A DNA stretch of 64,000 nucleotides from Calliopum simillimum (GCA_951812925.1 OX638371.1:40150101-40214100), one strand, 5' to 3'. Shown: positions 46,115 to 57,357, counted from the stretch's first letter. The notes: a model not told the origin generated them from the sequence alone. Made by a program: numbers and translations.

Positions 46115-46187
46115 TTAGAATTTTCCATAGATAACGTTCCCGCTAGACGATTTGTCGTGGAAAAATTTGGCACACACTAATGTACAT
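46115..46187 (+). repeat. Dispersed ~75-85 bp repeat, copy 2
   Basis: CCATAGATAACGTTCCCGC, GATTTGTCGTGGAAAAATTT and CACACTAATGTACAT match the copy at 2690-2764 in the same orientation, with about one change every six bases. The hairpin stem is partly lost here (GTGGAA for GCGGGAA). Confidence 0.6.
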
Positions 46188-46406
46188 AGAAAGTTTAAAA
46201 GCATTTGCTTAACGCTTTCGTTTTGAATTTAATTTTTATTCAAATTGAAAGCATTTCAAAATAAATATTAGTTTAACTTTGTCATGGATAATACCATAAA
46301 ATACTCGTATATGTTAAAAATTTAAAATTAATTTTATGTAAATAAATTCCGTTTCAGTTAACCTTTTTTATAATAAAAAAAATTGCGCCATAAAAAAATA
46401 AAATAA

Positions 46407-47449
46407 CACTGTTCAACGGCAAAAAATTATCTGAGTTCAGACCATAAAATTATTATTCCTTGCTATTGACATAATAGAACTGCACTTACAAAATTTTTCC
46501 ATCACGTCTCAATTTTCAGAAAAATTGACAAATCCAAAATCACGACTTACATCCGCGCGAAAATAAATTAAAAAATTTTTATCCGTCCGAATTTTAAAAC
46601 AAAAATGTCAAACGATTCAGAAAATAGCAATAATTTCAAATCTGAAAAAAATTTTGAAATCGGTCCTGCAGATTTTTTGTATGCCCGTTTGTTTGAGAAA
46701 ATGTACTGAAAAAACCATACACCAACCATCTTTAATTACATAAATCATGCCTAAATCAATACAAAATTAAAAAAAGCCCTTCATGAGCTTGTGCGTCATT
46801 ATTTTAACTTTATCTTAATACCAAAAACTTATGGATTAGACCATGAATAACCAACTTATTTCCTTTTGAACAAAAAATAAACATATAGAAAGTCATACAA
46901 AAGCTATTGAATTTTGTATCATAACTACTTGGAAATAAAAGTATTTGTATGACTTCCTGTATGTACATTTTTTGTTCAAAAGGAAATAAGTTGGTTATTC
47001 ATGGTCTAATCCATAAGTTTTTGGTATTAAGATAAAGTTAAAATAATGACGCACAAGCTCATGAAGGGCTTTTTTTAATTTTGTATTGATTTAGGCATGA
47101 TTTATGTAATTAAAGATGGTTGGTGTATGGTTTTTTCAGTACATTTTCTCAAACAAACGGGCATACAAAAAAATCTGCAGGACCGATTTCAAAATTTTTT
47201 TCAGATTTGAAATTATTGCTATTTTCTGAATCGTTTGACATTTTTGTTTTAAAATTCGGACGGATAAAAATTTTTTAATTTATTTTCGCGCGGATGTAAG
47301 TCGTGATTTTGGATTTGTCAATTTTTCTGAAAATTGAGACGTGATGGAAAAATTTTGTAAATGCAGTTCTATTATGTCAATAGCAAGGAATAATAATTTT
47401 ATGGTCTGAACTGAGATAAAAACAAAAACCTGAAATTCGTTGAACAGTG
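46407..47449. mobile_element. PAL1: 1.04-kb palindromic foldback element, CACTG ends, TAA duplication
   Basis: Arms 46407-46901 and 46944-47449 are inverted copies of each other with only occasional mismatches and one block of changes just inside the termini; the spacer is about 42 bp. The termini are CACTGTTCAACG and CGTTGAACAGTG. TAA flanks both sides (46404-46406 and 47450-47452). No protein is encoded. CAC termini with a 3-bp duplication would fit a non-autonomous Chapaev3-like (CMC) element, which is inference. A transcript would fold into a hairpin of about 500 bp. Confidence 0.85.
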
Positions 47450-47577
47450 TAATTAGCTTTCATAAATAGGTACAAAGTAAAAGTTTATAATGAAAAATGT
47501 TGCAGCTTTTTTTGTGGAAATGTTTCAAAACAACACCTATATAAAAAGTCTTTATCATTCTCCTTTGAATGTGCACT

Positions 47578-48624
47578 CACGGTGTGCCTTAACCCGTTCT
47601 AAATCGGACGTCGTAGCACATCAAATTTTTTTCCTGATTCTGTTTACTTATCGTTCAAATGATGTATAAAAAAATTTTCACTCGTGACTCCTCGACTAAA
47701 TTTTGAGATAATCGCTTTTCCAATTGGGGCATTTTCCCATACAAAAAGAAAAAAAAAATTTTTTTAACTACATTAAACAAAAATTAAAATAATCACAATC
47801 GATGTGTTTTGCGATGCTAAACGCGAATCCAACCTCAGAATTGCTCTATCGTGTATAGTTTATGAGATATTGTAACCTAAAGACCAACCATTACCATTTC
47901 AAAATTCAGCCGTATGCCATACACGTATCAACAACTCTCGGGGTGTCAAACGGCTGAATTTAGAAGTAGTCGGTTCGTTGAACATGTTTAAAATGTGAAA
48001 GAAATTTTAATTTTGTTAAATCTGGTAAGCAACTTTAAAGTCCTAATCTTTGCCTTTAAAACCTAATTTAAATTATGTTGATGTCTTTTTTTTCCTCAAA
48101 GATATCCTAACCTAAAAAGACACAAAAGTGCAAAAAACCCGTCTTGACTATATTTCGGTCTACGATATCTCTTAGAAGCATGAAGATATAAATATAATTT
48201 AAATTAGGTTTTAAAGCAAAAGATTAGGGCTTTCAAGTGTTTAAGCCTCATTTGACGAATAAATGATATGTTACATAGTTATATAGCTTCAAAAAATGGC
48301 AAAAACGACTTTTTTTGGTCTTTAGGTTACAATATCTCATAAACTATGCACGATAGAGCAATTCTGAGGTTGGATTCGCGTTTAGCATCGCAAAGCACAT
48401 CGATTGTGATTATTTTAATTTTTGTTTAATGTAGTTAAAAAAATTTTTTTTTTCTTTTTGTATGGGAAAATGCCCCAATTGGAAAAGCGATTATCTCAAA
48501 ATTTAGTCGAGGAGTCACGAGTGAAAATTTTTTTATACATCATTTGAACGATAAGTAAATAGAATCTGGAAAAAAATTTGATGTGCTACGATGTTCGATT
48601 TAGAACGGGTTAAGGCACACCGTG
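47578..48624. mobile_element. PAL2: 1.05-kb foldback element, CACGGTGTGCC ends, CACT duplication
   Basis: Arms 47578-47887 and 48316-48624 (about 310 bp each) mirror one another closely. The termini are CACGGTGTGCCTTAACCCG and its complement, flanked by CACT on both sides (47574-47577, 48625-48628). The 430-bp centre is itself partly self-complementary: CTAATCTTTGCCTTTAAAAC against GTTTTAAAGCAAAAGATTAG, and TTCAAAATTCAGCCG against CGGCTGAATTTAGAA. CAC ends and a 4-bp duplication fit a Chapaev-like element. Inner arm sequence resembles that of PAL4. Confidence 0.85.
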
Positions 48625-48628
48625 CACT

Positions 48629-49893
48629 ATAACAGCGCTACGAGTATATGGTTCCATAAACAGAAATGGCCACATTTCATACAACATTAAACAAAATATG
48701 AGATTTTTTTTCGTTAATTTTAAAAAGCACTACAGATGGAAATTTCAAAAAATATGTGTACCTCGAAAATATTTTTTAGATATTGTATGTATTTGATTTC
48801 CAAAGAATCCTCAATTAATTGTTACATCTAATAACATTATTACCCTCTAAATTCATGAACACTTATATTTTAACAAAATTAAAATAATTAATTCTGCTTT
48901 CAAATCTTAAAAAGTTTAGACTGAAAAATCAATAAAAGATTATGACGTTCAGATACTTCTTGGAGTTTTCATCAACTTTAATGTTATTTATTCTCTTTTA
49001 GGCAGTGCGCAAAGTGCAAAAGTCATCACTTTATAACGTTGAGAAACTTTTTGCAAATTTAAGGTAGAACTTAATTTAATTTGTTTTGATAGGCAACATC
49101 AAAGTAAATAAGTTTTTTTATTCACGTATTTGTATACCAATCAATCTCAATTTGCCAGAAATAAAATTCCAACGAATCAAACAGAAAAATTACAATAATT
49201 AAATTATGAGGGCTTCAGAAGATTTCTTGAAACTTTGCTGACGATTTCCTGTTTTATAGCGATACATACAAATAAATAAATAAAAGGATGTTTTGTATTT
49301 GAAAAAAAAAAATACAAAAAAAAAAATATAAGAAGCGTGTTATCTTTGGGCTTTCCAAGTATGTAATGTGATTTTTTAGAGGATTATTAAAATCAAATCA
49401 AAAAAGACAAATACAAGAAAAACGGCTTTTTTGGTATGCATTACGCGTTTCGGGTTTAATCTCATCAGACGTATTCACGTTCATATGAAGAAGAATTCAC
49501 AAGTATACATGAGCACGTATATTATAAATCCTATTTTGCATGGATTTCTAAAGAATAAAAGCAAAATAAAGTGTATGCGGAGAAACGGGCGCCCAATAGA
49601 TGATATCTAGGAAAGTAATAATCCAATTGAACAAGTTAAAGGTATGATTTAAGGGGGAGGCTTAGGGCTATTTGATGCCGTTTTCAAAAGTGAACTCCAC
49701 TACTTCCTGGATTTACGCCATATGTCTGAAAATAGCGTTTTCTGCACTTTAAATCAAGGATAACTCGGATCTCATACCTGATTGGAAAAAACGATTACCA
49801 GATTCGGAATCAGCGACCCTAAATTAGTCAAAAGAAAAATATCGATTTGTTGCACTTCGTAGTTAAAAAATATTTGTTAGCGATTTAACGAAA
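48629..49893. other. Unannotated DNA between palindromes
   Basis: Mostly AT-rich without coding. Near 49650, TTAAGGGGGAGGCTTAGGGC resembles the GGGGA-type termini of T1 and T3, and 49745-49830 contains AAGGATAACTCGGATCTCAT and GATTCGGAATCAGC, words of the kind seen inside T2. This may be the left end of the element whose interior is PAL3; no right end was found. Confidence 0.4.
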
Positions 49894-51586
49894 AGCTATT
49901 GAGTCAAAATTCCTTATGCGGGCCAGTAAAAATCGACTATTAGATTTTAATATATCTATTAACATATTTTGGTAGGCTTAGAGGTTACAAGTAAAATCCC
50001 AAAATAGGTTTTTGAAAATTTTAATTTTTCAAAAACTTACGAGTGATTGAAAATTTCAGGCACATTTTTTTTAAATTACAATATATCAGCGAATAATAAC
50101 TGGATTTTAATGAAAATTGGATTGTATGTTAAGAATTACTAGAGAAACAAATTAAAAATTATTCAGGAAAAAAAATATAATTTGCTTATAAATAATTAAT
50201 TTTACAAAAACCAAATGATAATCGAACTAACTTCTCGGTGTTGCAGGATAAAATTTTTTTACAAAAAATATTCGCTAAACTATCAGCTAAATAACTGCAA
50301 AAGAAAATTTATGTAATGTTTTACCAGAAAAAAAATCTGAACGATTTAATAGGTAGACAGCGGCCGAGGCTAGCTGTAAGTTGACGCAAAAACAAACAAA
50401 ATAAATGAAAAAAAAAGCAAACAAAAACAAACAAAAAGAAGAATTATTACGTAAAAAGTTCAATTATCAAGATACTTACCGAGATTATTTAAAAGCTATG
50501 GTTTGTTCCAAGCCCACAGCGGATTGTTGTTTTGGTAATTGTAAAAACTGTCCAGGTACCGTTAAAATTCTGAACGATTTGAAAGAGTCCTTACAAATTT
50601 GTTGTGTTAGTATCGCATTCTGAACGTGGAATGAGTAATTTTCAGAGAAGTCAAGGGTAACTAGAAGTTTACCTGGTTGAAGAAAATTTTTAACGTCATT
50701 CAAATACTTTCCTTGAGATTCAGCAATAAAATCGTGTTTTAAAACATCTGGTTAATTTTTTTTCAATTTTTGTAAAAAATCATCGACATTTTCAGTCTCA
50801 CGAAGCAATTGGCATCTGCAAAATGTTATTATTTAAGAAAAATTATAAAAAAAGGTTGTAAACTTTCGCAGAATAAATTAAACACCTGTCAGTGGTAACC
50901 CAAATCGTTCAAAATTTTAATGGTACCTGGACAGTTTTTACAATTACCAAAACTACCATCCGCTGTGGGCTTGGAACAAACCATAGCTTTTAAATAATCT
51001 CGGTAAGTATCTTGATAATTGAACTTTTTACGTAATAATTCTTCTTTTTGTTTGTTTTTGTTTGCTTTTTTTTTCATTTATTTTGTTTGTTTTTGCGTCA
51101 ACTTACAGCTAGCCTCGGCCGCTGTCTACCTATTAAATCGTTCAGATTTTTTTTCTGGTAAGACATTACAAAAATTTTCTTTTGCAGTTATAAGGCTGAT
51201 AGTTTAACAAATAAACTAAATAAATTTTCTCCTACAACATCGAGAAGTTAGTTAAATTATCATATGTTTTTTGTAAAATTAATTATTTATGAGCAAATTA
51301 TATTTTTTTTGCGTGAATTATTTTTTAGTTTGTTCCTCTACTAATTTTTAACATACAATCCAATTTTCATTAAAATCCAGTTATTATTCGCTGATATATT
51401 GTAATTTAAAAAAAATGTACCTGAAATTTTCAATCACTCACAAGTTTTTGAAAAACTAAAATTTTCGAAAAACTATTTAGGGATTTTACTTTTAACCTCT
51501 AAAGCTACCAAAATATGTTTATAGATATATTAAAATCAAATAGTCGATTTTTACTGGCCCGCATAAGGAATTTTGACTCATTGCTA
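49894..51586. repeat. PAL3: 1.7-kb palindrome carrying transposon protein fragments in both arms
   Basis: Left arm 49894-50582 and right arm 50901-51586 are inverted copies over about 687 bp with scattered differences. They include GAGTCAAAATTCCTTATGCG, TGAAAATTTCAGG and the run from AACAAACAAAATAAATGAAA to AACGATTTG. The spacer (50583-50900, 318 bp) is single-copy. No terminal duplication or CAC ends, unlike PAL1, PAL2 and PAL4. It looks like an inverted duplication of one end of a coding transposon, with the spacer holding the next part of the coding sequence. Confidence 0.8.
50583..51077 (-). pseudogene. Orphan transposon protein fragment (C-x3-C-x2-CPG and DFSENY motifs)
   Basis: Minus strand, right arm (51077-50903): KKKANKNKQKEELL, then YRDYLKAMVCSKPTAD and FGNCKNCPGTIKILNDLGYH, then TGA where Trp is plausible. 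In the spacer, after a likely intron ending TTTTGCAG near 50804, the reading continues CQLLRETENVDDFLQKLKKN, a stop, DVLKHDFIAESQGKYLNDVK and PGKLLVTLDFSENYSFHVQN. I recognise this order (C-xGxCxxCPG, then H-F(I)A-SQ--YL, then DF(A/S)ENY) from uncharacterised transposon-encoded proteins common in insects, in which DF(A/S)ENY probably holds a catalytic acidic residue. I cannot name the superfamily. The left arm (50405 to 50582, + strand) holds a mirror copy of the first part with Cys for Ser in TADCCFG. Broken by stops; not functional. Confidence 0.6.
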
Positions 51587-51589
51587 AAA

Positions 51590-52190
51590 ACCCGTTTTTT
51601 TAAACTTAGCATCTTACCATTGCACTATGGTTTTTTTTTTTTTTTTTTTTTTGACGAAAAAGTGTACACAAAAATAGTTTACTACAAGGACACATTTTCT
51701 TTAAAAAAATCAAACGCGAAATTCAAGGTTATACCTTCACCTATCTGAAAAGATACCCGCTTTTTCTAGCATCTAAACCGCAAAATAGTGACACAGGTCA
51801 AAATCTCTTGAGTTTTGAAAAAATCGATTTTTCTGTTTAAAAATGTTAATTGCATTAAACGCAGGAGTGATATATAAATAAATTCATATGCATTCTATCA
51901 AATCAAGTAAGATGAAATCAACTCGAAGTAAAAATGGGCGGTGCCACGCCCGAAAAACAAGTTCGTCATGTCTCCGAAACTATTAAACACAGATAGATAA
52001 GATTCGGTATGTTTGTAATAGGCACCGAGAGAAATAACATCCACTAGAAAAGTAGGCGGTGCTATCTATGCCCCAAAAATATAAAATACATCACATCTCG
52101 AAATCCTTCACGTTCGCTCTCGCAGCAACGATAACGCGTATTTTTCTATGCCGTTGAATTGGAGAAAAACGATCAAAGTTCCCATAATAT
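51590..52190. other. Anonymous DNA plus a HINE2-like scrap
   Basis: 51630-51652 is a T run. From about 51935 to 52085 there is GGGCGGTGCCACGCCC, GTCATGTCTCCGAAACTATT and GGTATGTTTGTAATAGGCAC, the style of a HINE2 internal repeat but strongly diverged and without ends. No coding. Confidence 0.4.
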
Positions 52191-52194
52191 ATAA

Positions 52195-52695
52195 GGTTTG
52201 CTAATAAGAAAGCTAAGCTTAACTAATTTTTGTTCATATATCAAAATAACTTTATTGAGTTAAATATGTTCCACTGTTATTGACCACCCTCTTTCGAGCA
52301 AAACCATAATATCATTCTTAAAGAATTCCTGGGATTGCCGCTCGAAAAACTCGGCCAAGACCTTTTTGCAATCCTCTTGGGAATGCCATTTTACACATAT
52401 AGATAGTTCAGCAACGAGTGAAACAAATGGTAATCCGGACTTTTTTCCCTGAGCGCTTCATTCAATCTTATTTTACAAGTACAGTCCCGAATTAATCGTT
52501 TAGCCACGAGGAAGCAGCTCCTGGTCAAAAATGACCCTTGCAATTCCACCAAATGCTATGCAAAATCTTCCTTGTTTTCAGTTCTGGCTTTTTGACGGTT
52601 TGGACAGGCTCACTTCGTTTTGACCATGATCTTTTTCGCACATTATTATTACATACGAAGCCAATCTATGCAAAAATGGTTCGAGATTCACATAC
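52195..52695 (-). pseudogene. Mariner-like transposase C-terminal relic
   Basis: Minus strand, in changing frames: near 52650-52600 WSKRSEPVQTVKKPEL then ARVIFDQELLPRG and TINSGLYL. Near 52460-52440 NEALREKSPDYHLFHSL, then QEDCKKVLAEFFERQSQEFF and DIMVLLER. These are the W-S-----P---KP-L linker, the G-I--ELLP-GKTINS-LY strand, the SDYHLFRSL motif with the last catalytic Asp, and the FF--K---F(Y/F)--GIM-LPERW tail of mariner transposases. The segment between LREK and SPDYHLF, which should carry the second catalytic Asp, is deleted. Frameshifts and stops throughout. Different subfamily from the mariner at 36 kb. Confidence 0.6.
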
Positions 52696-52779
52696 TGAAA
52701 TGCAGTCAGAACACACTAAAAATTATAGTTTACTTTTCTTACTTTTGATTCCCTTTAGTATTGATTTTAAACCTTCTTG

Positions 52780-53470
52780 TTCGTCTGGCTGGCTGGGTGT
52801 GTATGGAAATAAATGTTTTGGGAAAACTGAAGGAAATTTGGTATTCTGCCTTCGTTGTAAAAGTTAGCTCGGAGGATTAAAAATTAGCGAAATCGGTCAA
52901 CGGACACGCCTACCGCTATAATAGTAGCAAAATACGCATAAAGACTAGTGATAGAAAGGACAAGCTCTGAGCAAAAACTTAGCGAATTCGGACTAGAGGG
53001 CGTGGCACCTCCCATATACGCAAAAGTTTCAAAATGTTATACTGAAAGCGTTTTTGAGACATCCAAACCAAATTGCACCCAAATTAATAAATGCCAGCTC
53101 TGAGAAAAAACTAAGCAAACTCGCATAAGAGGGCGTGGCACCTCCCATATAGGCAAAAGTTTCAAAATGATATACTGAAAGTGTTTTTTTAGATAATCCA
53201 ACCAAATATCACTCAAACACTCAGAACAGTAAATACAAGCTCTACGCAAAATCTGGGTAAACTCGGAGACGAGGGCGTGGCACTTCCCATATAAGTAATT
53301 TGTTCCAATTCTCTGCTAGTTACGGAAGAATAAAACAATTTATTTTAATAAAAACTTGTACGTACAGGAATATTGCATAGTATTTATTAACGAAGTGTTT
53401 CATAATATACTTAAAATGCTGTGTAGGGTATTTAGTTTTTGGCCAGGCCAAGGATACCACCCTTGCTAGT
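52780..53470 (+). mobile_element. HINE1 copy h, 5' truncated, with an insertion
   Basis: Begins within the GTCTGGCTGGCTGG tract and keeps three GGGCGTGGCACCTCCC units (about 53000, 53130, 53270). About 110 bp of unrelated sequence (53297-53405) interrupts it before TGTGTAGGGTATTTAG, the TTTTGGCCAGGCCAA hairpin and the terminus CCCTTGCTAGT. Confidence 0.75.
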
Positions 53471-54530
53471 TATTTTTTATAATTACAACCTTGGTTATTA
53501 GATTAAACGAGAAAATCACGTTTTCCAGTGGTTACATTTTTTTTTTTTTTTTTACCTCAAACATATTTTAATGATATTTTTTATTTAGAAAAATCATATT
53601 TTACCGCAAGTGATTAAATTTTTTTATTTTTTGTCAAAAGTGCGGTATTGAATTTAATATCTATTTTATAAGTATCTTACGAGTATACCTGTAATATAAG
53701 TATGAAAAATAAAACAAATTATGGTGTGGTGTCAAATTATCCAAAGTGACACAAGTTTTTCTGTTTGAGGGAAATTCACAAAAGGACCATTCTAATGTTC
53801 AACAGATTGAAAAAATAATAACAATGAAACCACAAAGAAGAAACCACAAGATGGCTGGGTGTCCTTGCTTTGAAGCTACGAAACAAAAGCAGAGCTGCAG
53901 GGCAACAATAGTAATTTCTTATACATATCTTTAAGGCATCAACCCGTATGAATGCTAAAATACTCATAAAATGAAAAAAGCACACCCTTGAAGCAAGTCC
54001 TTTTTGCTACAATTTAACGAAACTCTTAATTGAAACATTTTTGGGTCATATTTTTTTTCATGAATTTGCAAAAATATATTTTCCGTGGCGTTAAAATGAA
54101 GCACTGCACATTTGAATTTTTTTTTTATTAATTAATTTAAAGCAAAAGATGCACATTTAAACTAAGTATTATAAGAACTATAGATCGAACTTAATGAAAA
54201 TTGAACATTCCAAGGACTTGAAGACATTTTAGAAGCAAGTGGCGGACTGTAGAAATCCCATAAAATAAATCAAAATTTAAATATAAGGTTGAAGATTTCC
54301 TTCTTTATCAAGACAAAACAGATTTTTAAGGTAAACGTACCGAAATACGGCCTAGTACGTTATTCCGTAAGTTTTTCCTTTCTGTTGAAAACTAAAAATT
54401 TTTATAAGGGTTTCCAGGAGTACATGCTTGTATATGTAATTGAAATTTGTCAAATTAACAATTTATTTTAACTTAAAAAACGTTTTCTAATATTTCTAAA
54501 GCAAAATGAAATATTTTTCAAAAAGAATAC
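53471..54530. other. Unannotated AT-rich DNA
   Basis: Homopolymer T and A runs; no recognised coding or repeat ends. The 62-codon frame around 53746-53934 has no recognisable motif. Confidence 0.4.
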
Positions 54531-54534
54531 TATG

Positions 54535-56645
54535 CACACCGGTCTAGAAAAAATTTAAATCAAAAATTTAAGCACACGAAATTTTCCTACAGAATATGAT
54601 TCTATGACCTATAAAGAGAGTGTAAAAAAAAATGACTCGTGAAATTTACAGCCGTTTTTTTTTTTTTCAACCTTTTAGTTTTTTTAACGATTTTTGAGTA
54701 TATCTCGGTGTATATATACATATTATGTACACACATATATGTATATACATACATATATATACTTGTATATGTATATATGTGTAATATATATATATAGATA
54801 TATATATACATACATACATACATACGTATAAAAGGTATCGCTTCCGCACCATTTATTTTTTAAAAAAATCGGTTTTTTCGTATTTAAGAAAAACACAAAC
54901 AAAACCCGGAAACGAAAGTAGTTACTCCAGATGTGATTTTTGATGCTTAATCCGATTCCGGTATTAGAATTGCTCTATTATGTCTGGACTTTGAGATATC
55001 CTTACATATATGTTTAAAGGACACCATTTTTTTTCCTATTTTTGAAGTTATATAACAAGATAAGGTAATATTATGCCGTAAAATCTGGTACGACAGTTAA
55101 TAGCCCTAGTTTTTTCCTTGAAAACTCAATCAAACCGATAACGATATCTTTTTTTTTGTCGGATATATCTTTGCCTAAAAAGTTAAAAAAGTGCAAAAAC
55201 ACGATTTTTGGCTATATTGGATGTTATATACAGGACAGACAAAATTTTTTTGGGAGTTTCTATTACCATAAACATTTGGTACTTTCTTTTGGCTTTAAAT
55301 TGAGCTATTAAATGTTTATCTGCAATATTTTTCTGCAAAGTTATGTTAACTTTAAAATCACACCATGAAACTTAAAGCGAATAATCTCGGTTTTCGGCTA
55401 TATTTCAGGTTGTATACAGTACGGACGAAATTCGTATGCTCTTTTTTACCAACCGAATCATTTAAAACCATTCTTTATCTTCAAAATGAGCTAACAAGTG
55501 GTCTCTTGTAATTGTTTTCTAAAAAGTTATGACTATTTTAAGACGACATGTTACAGCAATATAAGGAATACTCGTACACTGTGAGTTTGCAGTCCATAAT
55601 GTAATTTTTAAATGGTCATAACTTTGTGAAAAACAATCAAAAGAGACCTCTTGATAGCTTATTTTGAAGATAAAGAATGGTTTTAAATGCTTCGGTTAGT
55701 AAAAAAGAGCAGACGAATTTCGTCCGTACTGTATACAACCTGAAATATAGCCGAAAACCGAGATTATTCGCTTTAAGTTTCATGGTGTGATTTTAAAGTT
55801 AACATAACTTTGCAGAAAAATATTGCAGATAAACATTTAATAGCTCAATTTAAAGCCAAAAGAAAGTACCAAATGTTTATGGTGATAGAAACTCCCAAAA
55901 AAATTTTGTCTGTCCTGTATATAACATCCAATATAGCCAAAAATCGTGTTTTTGCACTTTTTTAACTTTTTAGGCAAAGATATATCCGACAAAAAAAAAG
56001 ATATCGTTATCGGTTTGATTGGGTTTTAAAGGAAAAAACTAGGGCTATTTACAGTCGTACCAGATTTTACGGCATAATATTACCTTATCTTGTTATATAA
56101 CTTCAAAAATAGGAAAAAAAATGGTGTCCTTTAAACATATATGTAAGGATATCTCAAAGTCCAGACATAATAGAGCAATTCTAATACCGGAATCGGATTA
56201 AGCATCAAAAATCACATCTGGAGTAACTACTTTCGTTTCCGGGTTTTGTTTGTGTTTTTCTTAAATACGAAAAAACCGATTTTTTTAAAAATAAATGGTG
56301 CGGAAGCGATACCTTTTATACGTATGTATGTATGTATGTATATATATATCTATATATATATATTACACATATATACATATACAAGTATATATATGTATGT
56401 ATATACATATACAAGTATATATATGTATGTATATACATATATGTGTGTACATAATATGTATATATACACCGAGATATACTCAAAAATCGTTAAAAAAACT
56501 AAAAGGTTGAAAAAAAAAAAAAAACGGCTGTAAATTTCACGAGTCATTTTTTTTTTACACTCTCTTTATAGGTCATAGAATCATATTCTGTAGGAAAATT
56601 TCGTGTGCTTAAATTTTTGATTTAAATTTTTTCTAGACCGGTGTG
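54535..56645. mobile_element. PAL4: 2.1-kb near-perfect palindrome, CACACCGGTCTAG ends, TATG duplication
   Basis: Left arm 54535-55540 and right arm about 55606-56645 mirror each other almost base for base; the spacer is about 65 bp. The termini are CACACCGGTCTAGAAAAAA and its complement, flanked by TATG (54531-54534, 56646-56649). Each arm contains a TATATG/CATATA microsatellite (54710-54825 and 56325-56470); the right one has one extra copy of an ~30-bp ACAAGTATATATATGTATGT unit, the main difference between the arms. No protein coding: the Tyr/Ile-rich frames come from the microsatellite. CAC ends plus a 4-bp duplication suggest a Chapaev-like foldback, by inference. Confidence 0.88.
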
Positions 56646-56649
56646 TATG

Positions 56650-57357
56650 ATTTTGTTTCTGCCGGAATTAGGTGCATAATTTTGTATGAGTGAACTTTAA
56701 TCCGCAACGATCACGCAATTACGAATAAAGGATAAATAATTATGTACAATGTAAACAAATCTCGAAAAAATTTCAGAGAAGCTATGCATTTCTTACTGCA
56801 AGTGTTCCGTGATTATTTTTATTTAGTTGTCTACTTCATTATTAATGTGAACTTACTAATGTTCCTTAAAAAAAAGAAAAACATAATCAGAATTAAAGAT
56901 AAATAAATTTTAAAATGTTTAAAATTAAGTAACTTGATTATGTTTTTGATGGTTGTGTAAAGCAAATAAATCAAATTTTAAATTAGCACGGAATAAGGTG
57001 CACGCGCTTACGGAACTACGCTCAACAAAGAATTAGCGACAAATGCAACGCCACGAAAAGTATTAAGAATTATCATAATTAAAGGGTTATGATGCTCAAA
57101 TCTAGCACTAATCGCCGGATAAATTAATCCTTATGAAAAATCATATATCCGATCTTAAAATTGAGTTGTAAGGCTTATAATCGTTCTAAAACTAGAGAGT
57201 ACCTTGATATGCCGTAATTCGGTACACTTACCTTGCAACTTAGTTTCTTCTCATGATTTGATGATGATTAATCTTAATTAAATTTTCAAGATGCTGAAAA
57301 ATCGTAACTACATCGACAGTTCTACGATCTATTTTTATTGAGCCATAAGCGCTAATT
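56650..57357. other. Unannotated AT-rich DNA
   Basis: No recognised gene or repeat. The stretch leads directly into the next HINE1 copy. Confidence 0.4.

Noticed and set aside
46407..47449. Palindrome as an assembly fold-back artefact
   Set aside because: The arms differ at several bases and the element has TAA on both sides; artefactual fold-backs would have identical arms and no duplication. Long-read confirmation is still worthwhile.
54602..54852. Tyr/Ile-rich frames, also at 56246-56547, resembling a membrane or signal peptide protein
   Set aside because: Pure translation of the TATATG microsatellite within the PAL4 arms; it appears mirrored in both arms.
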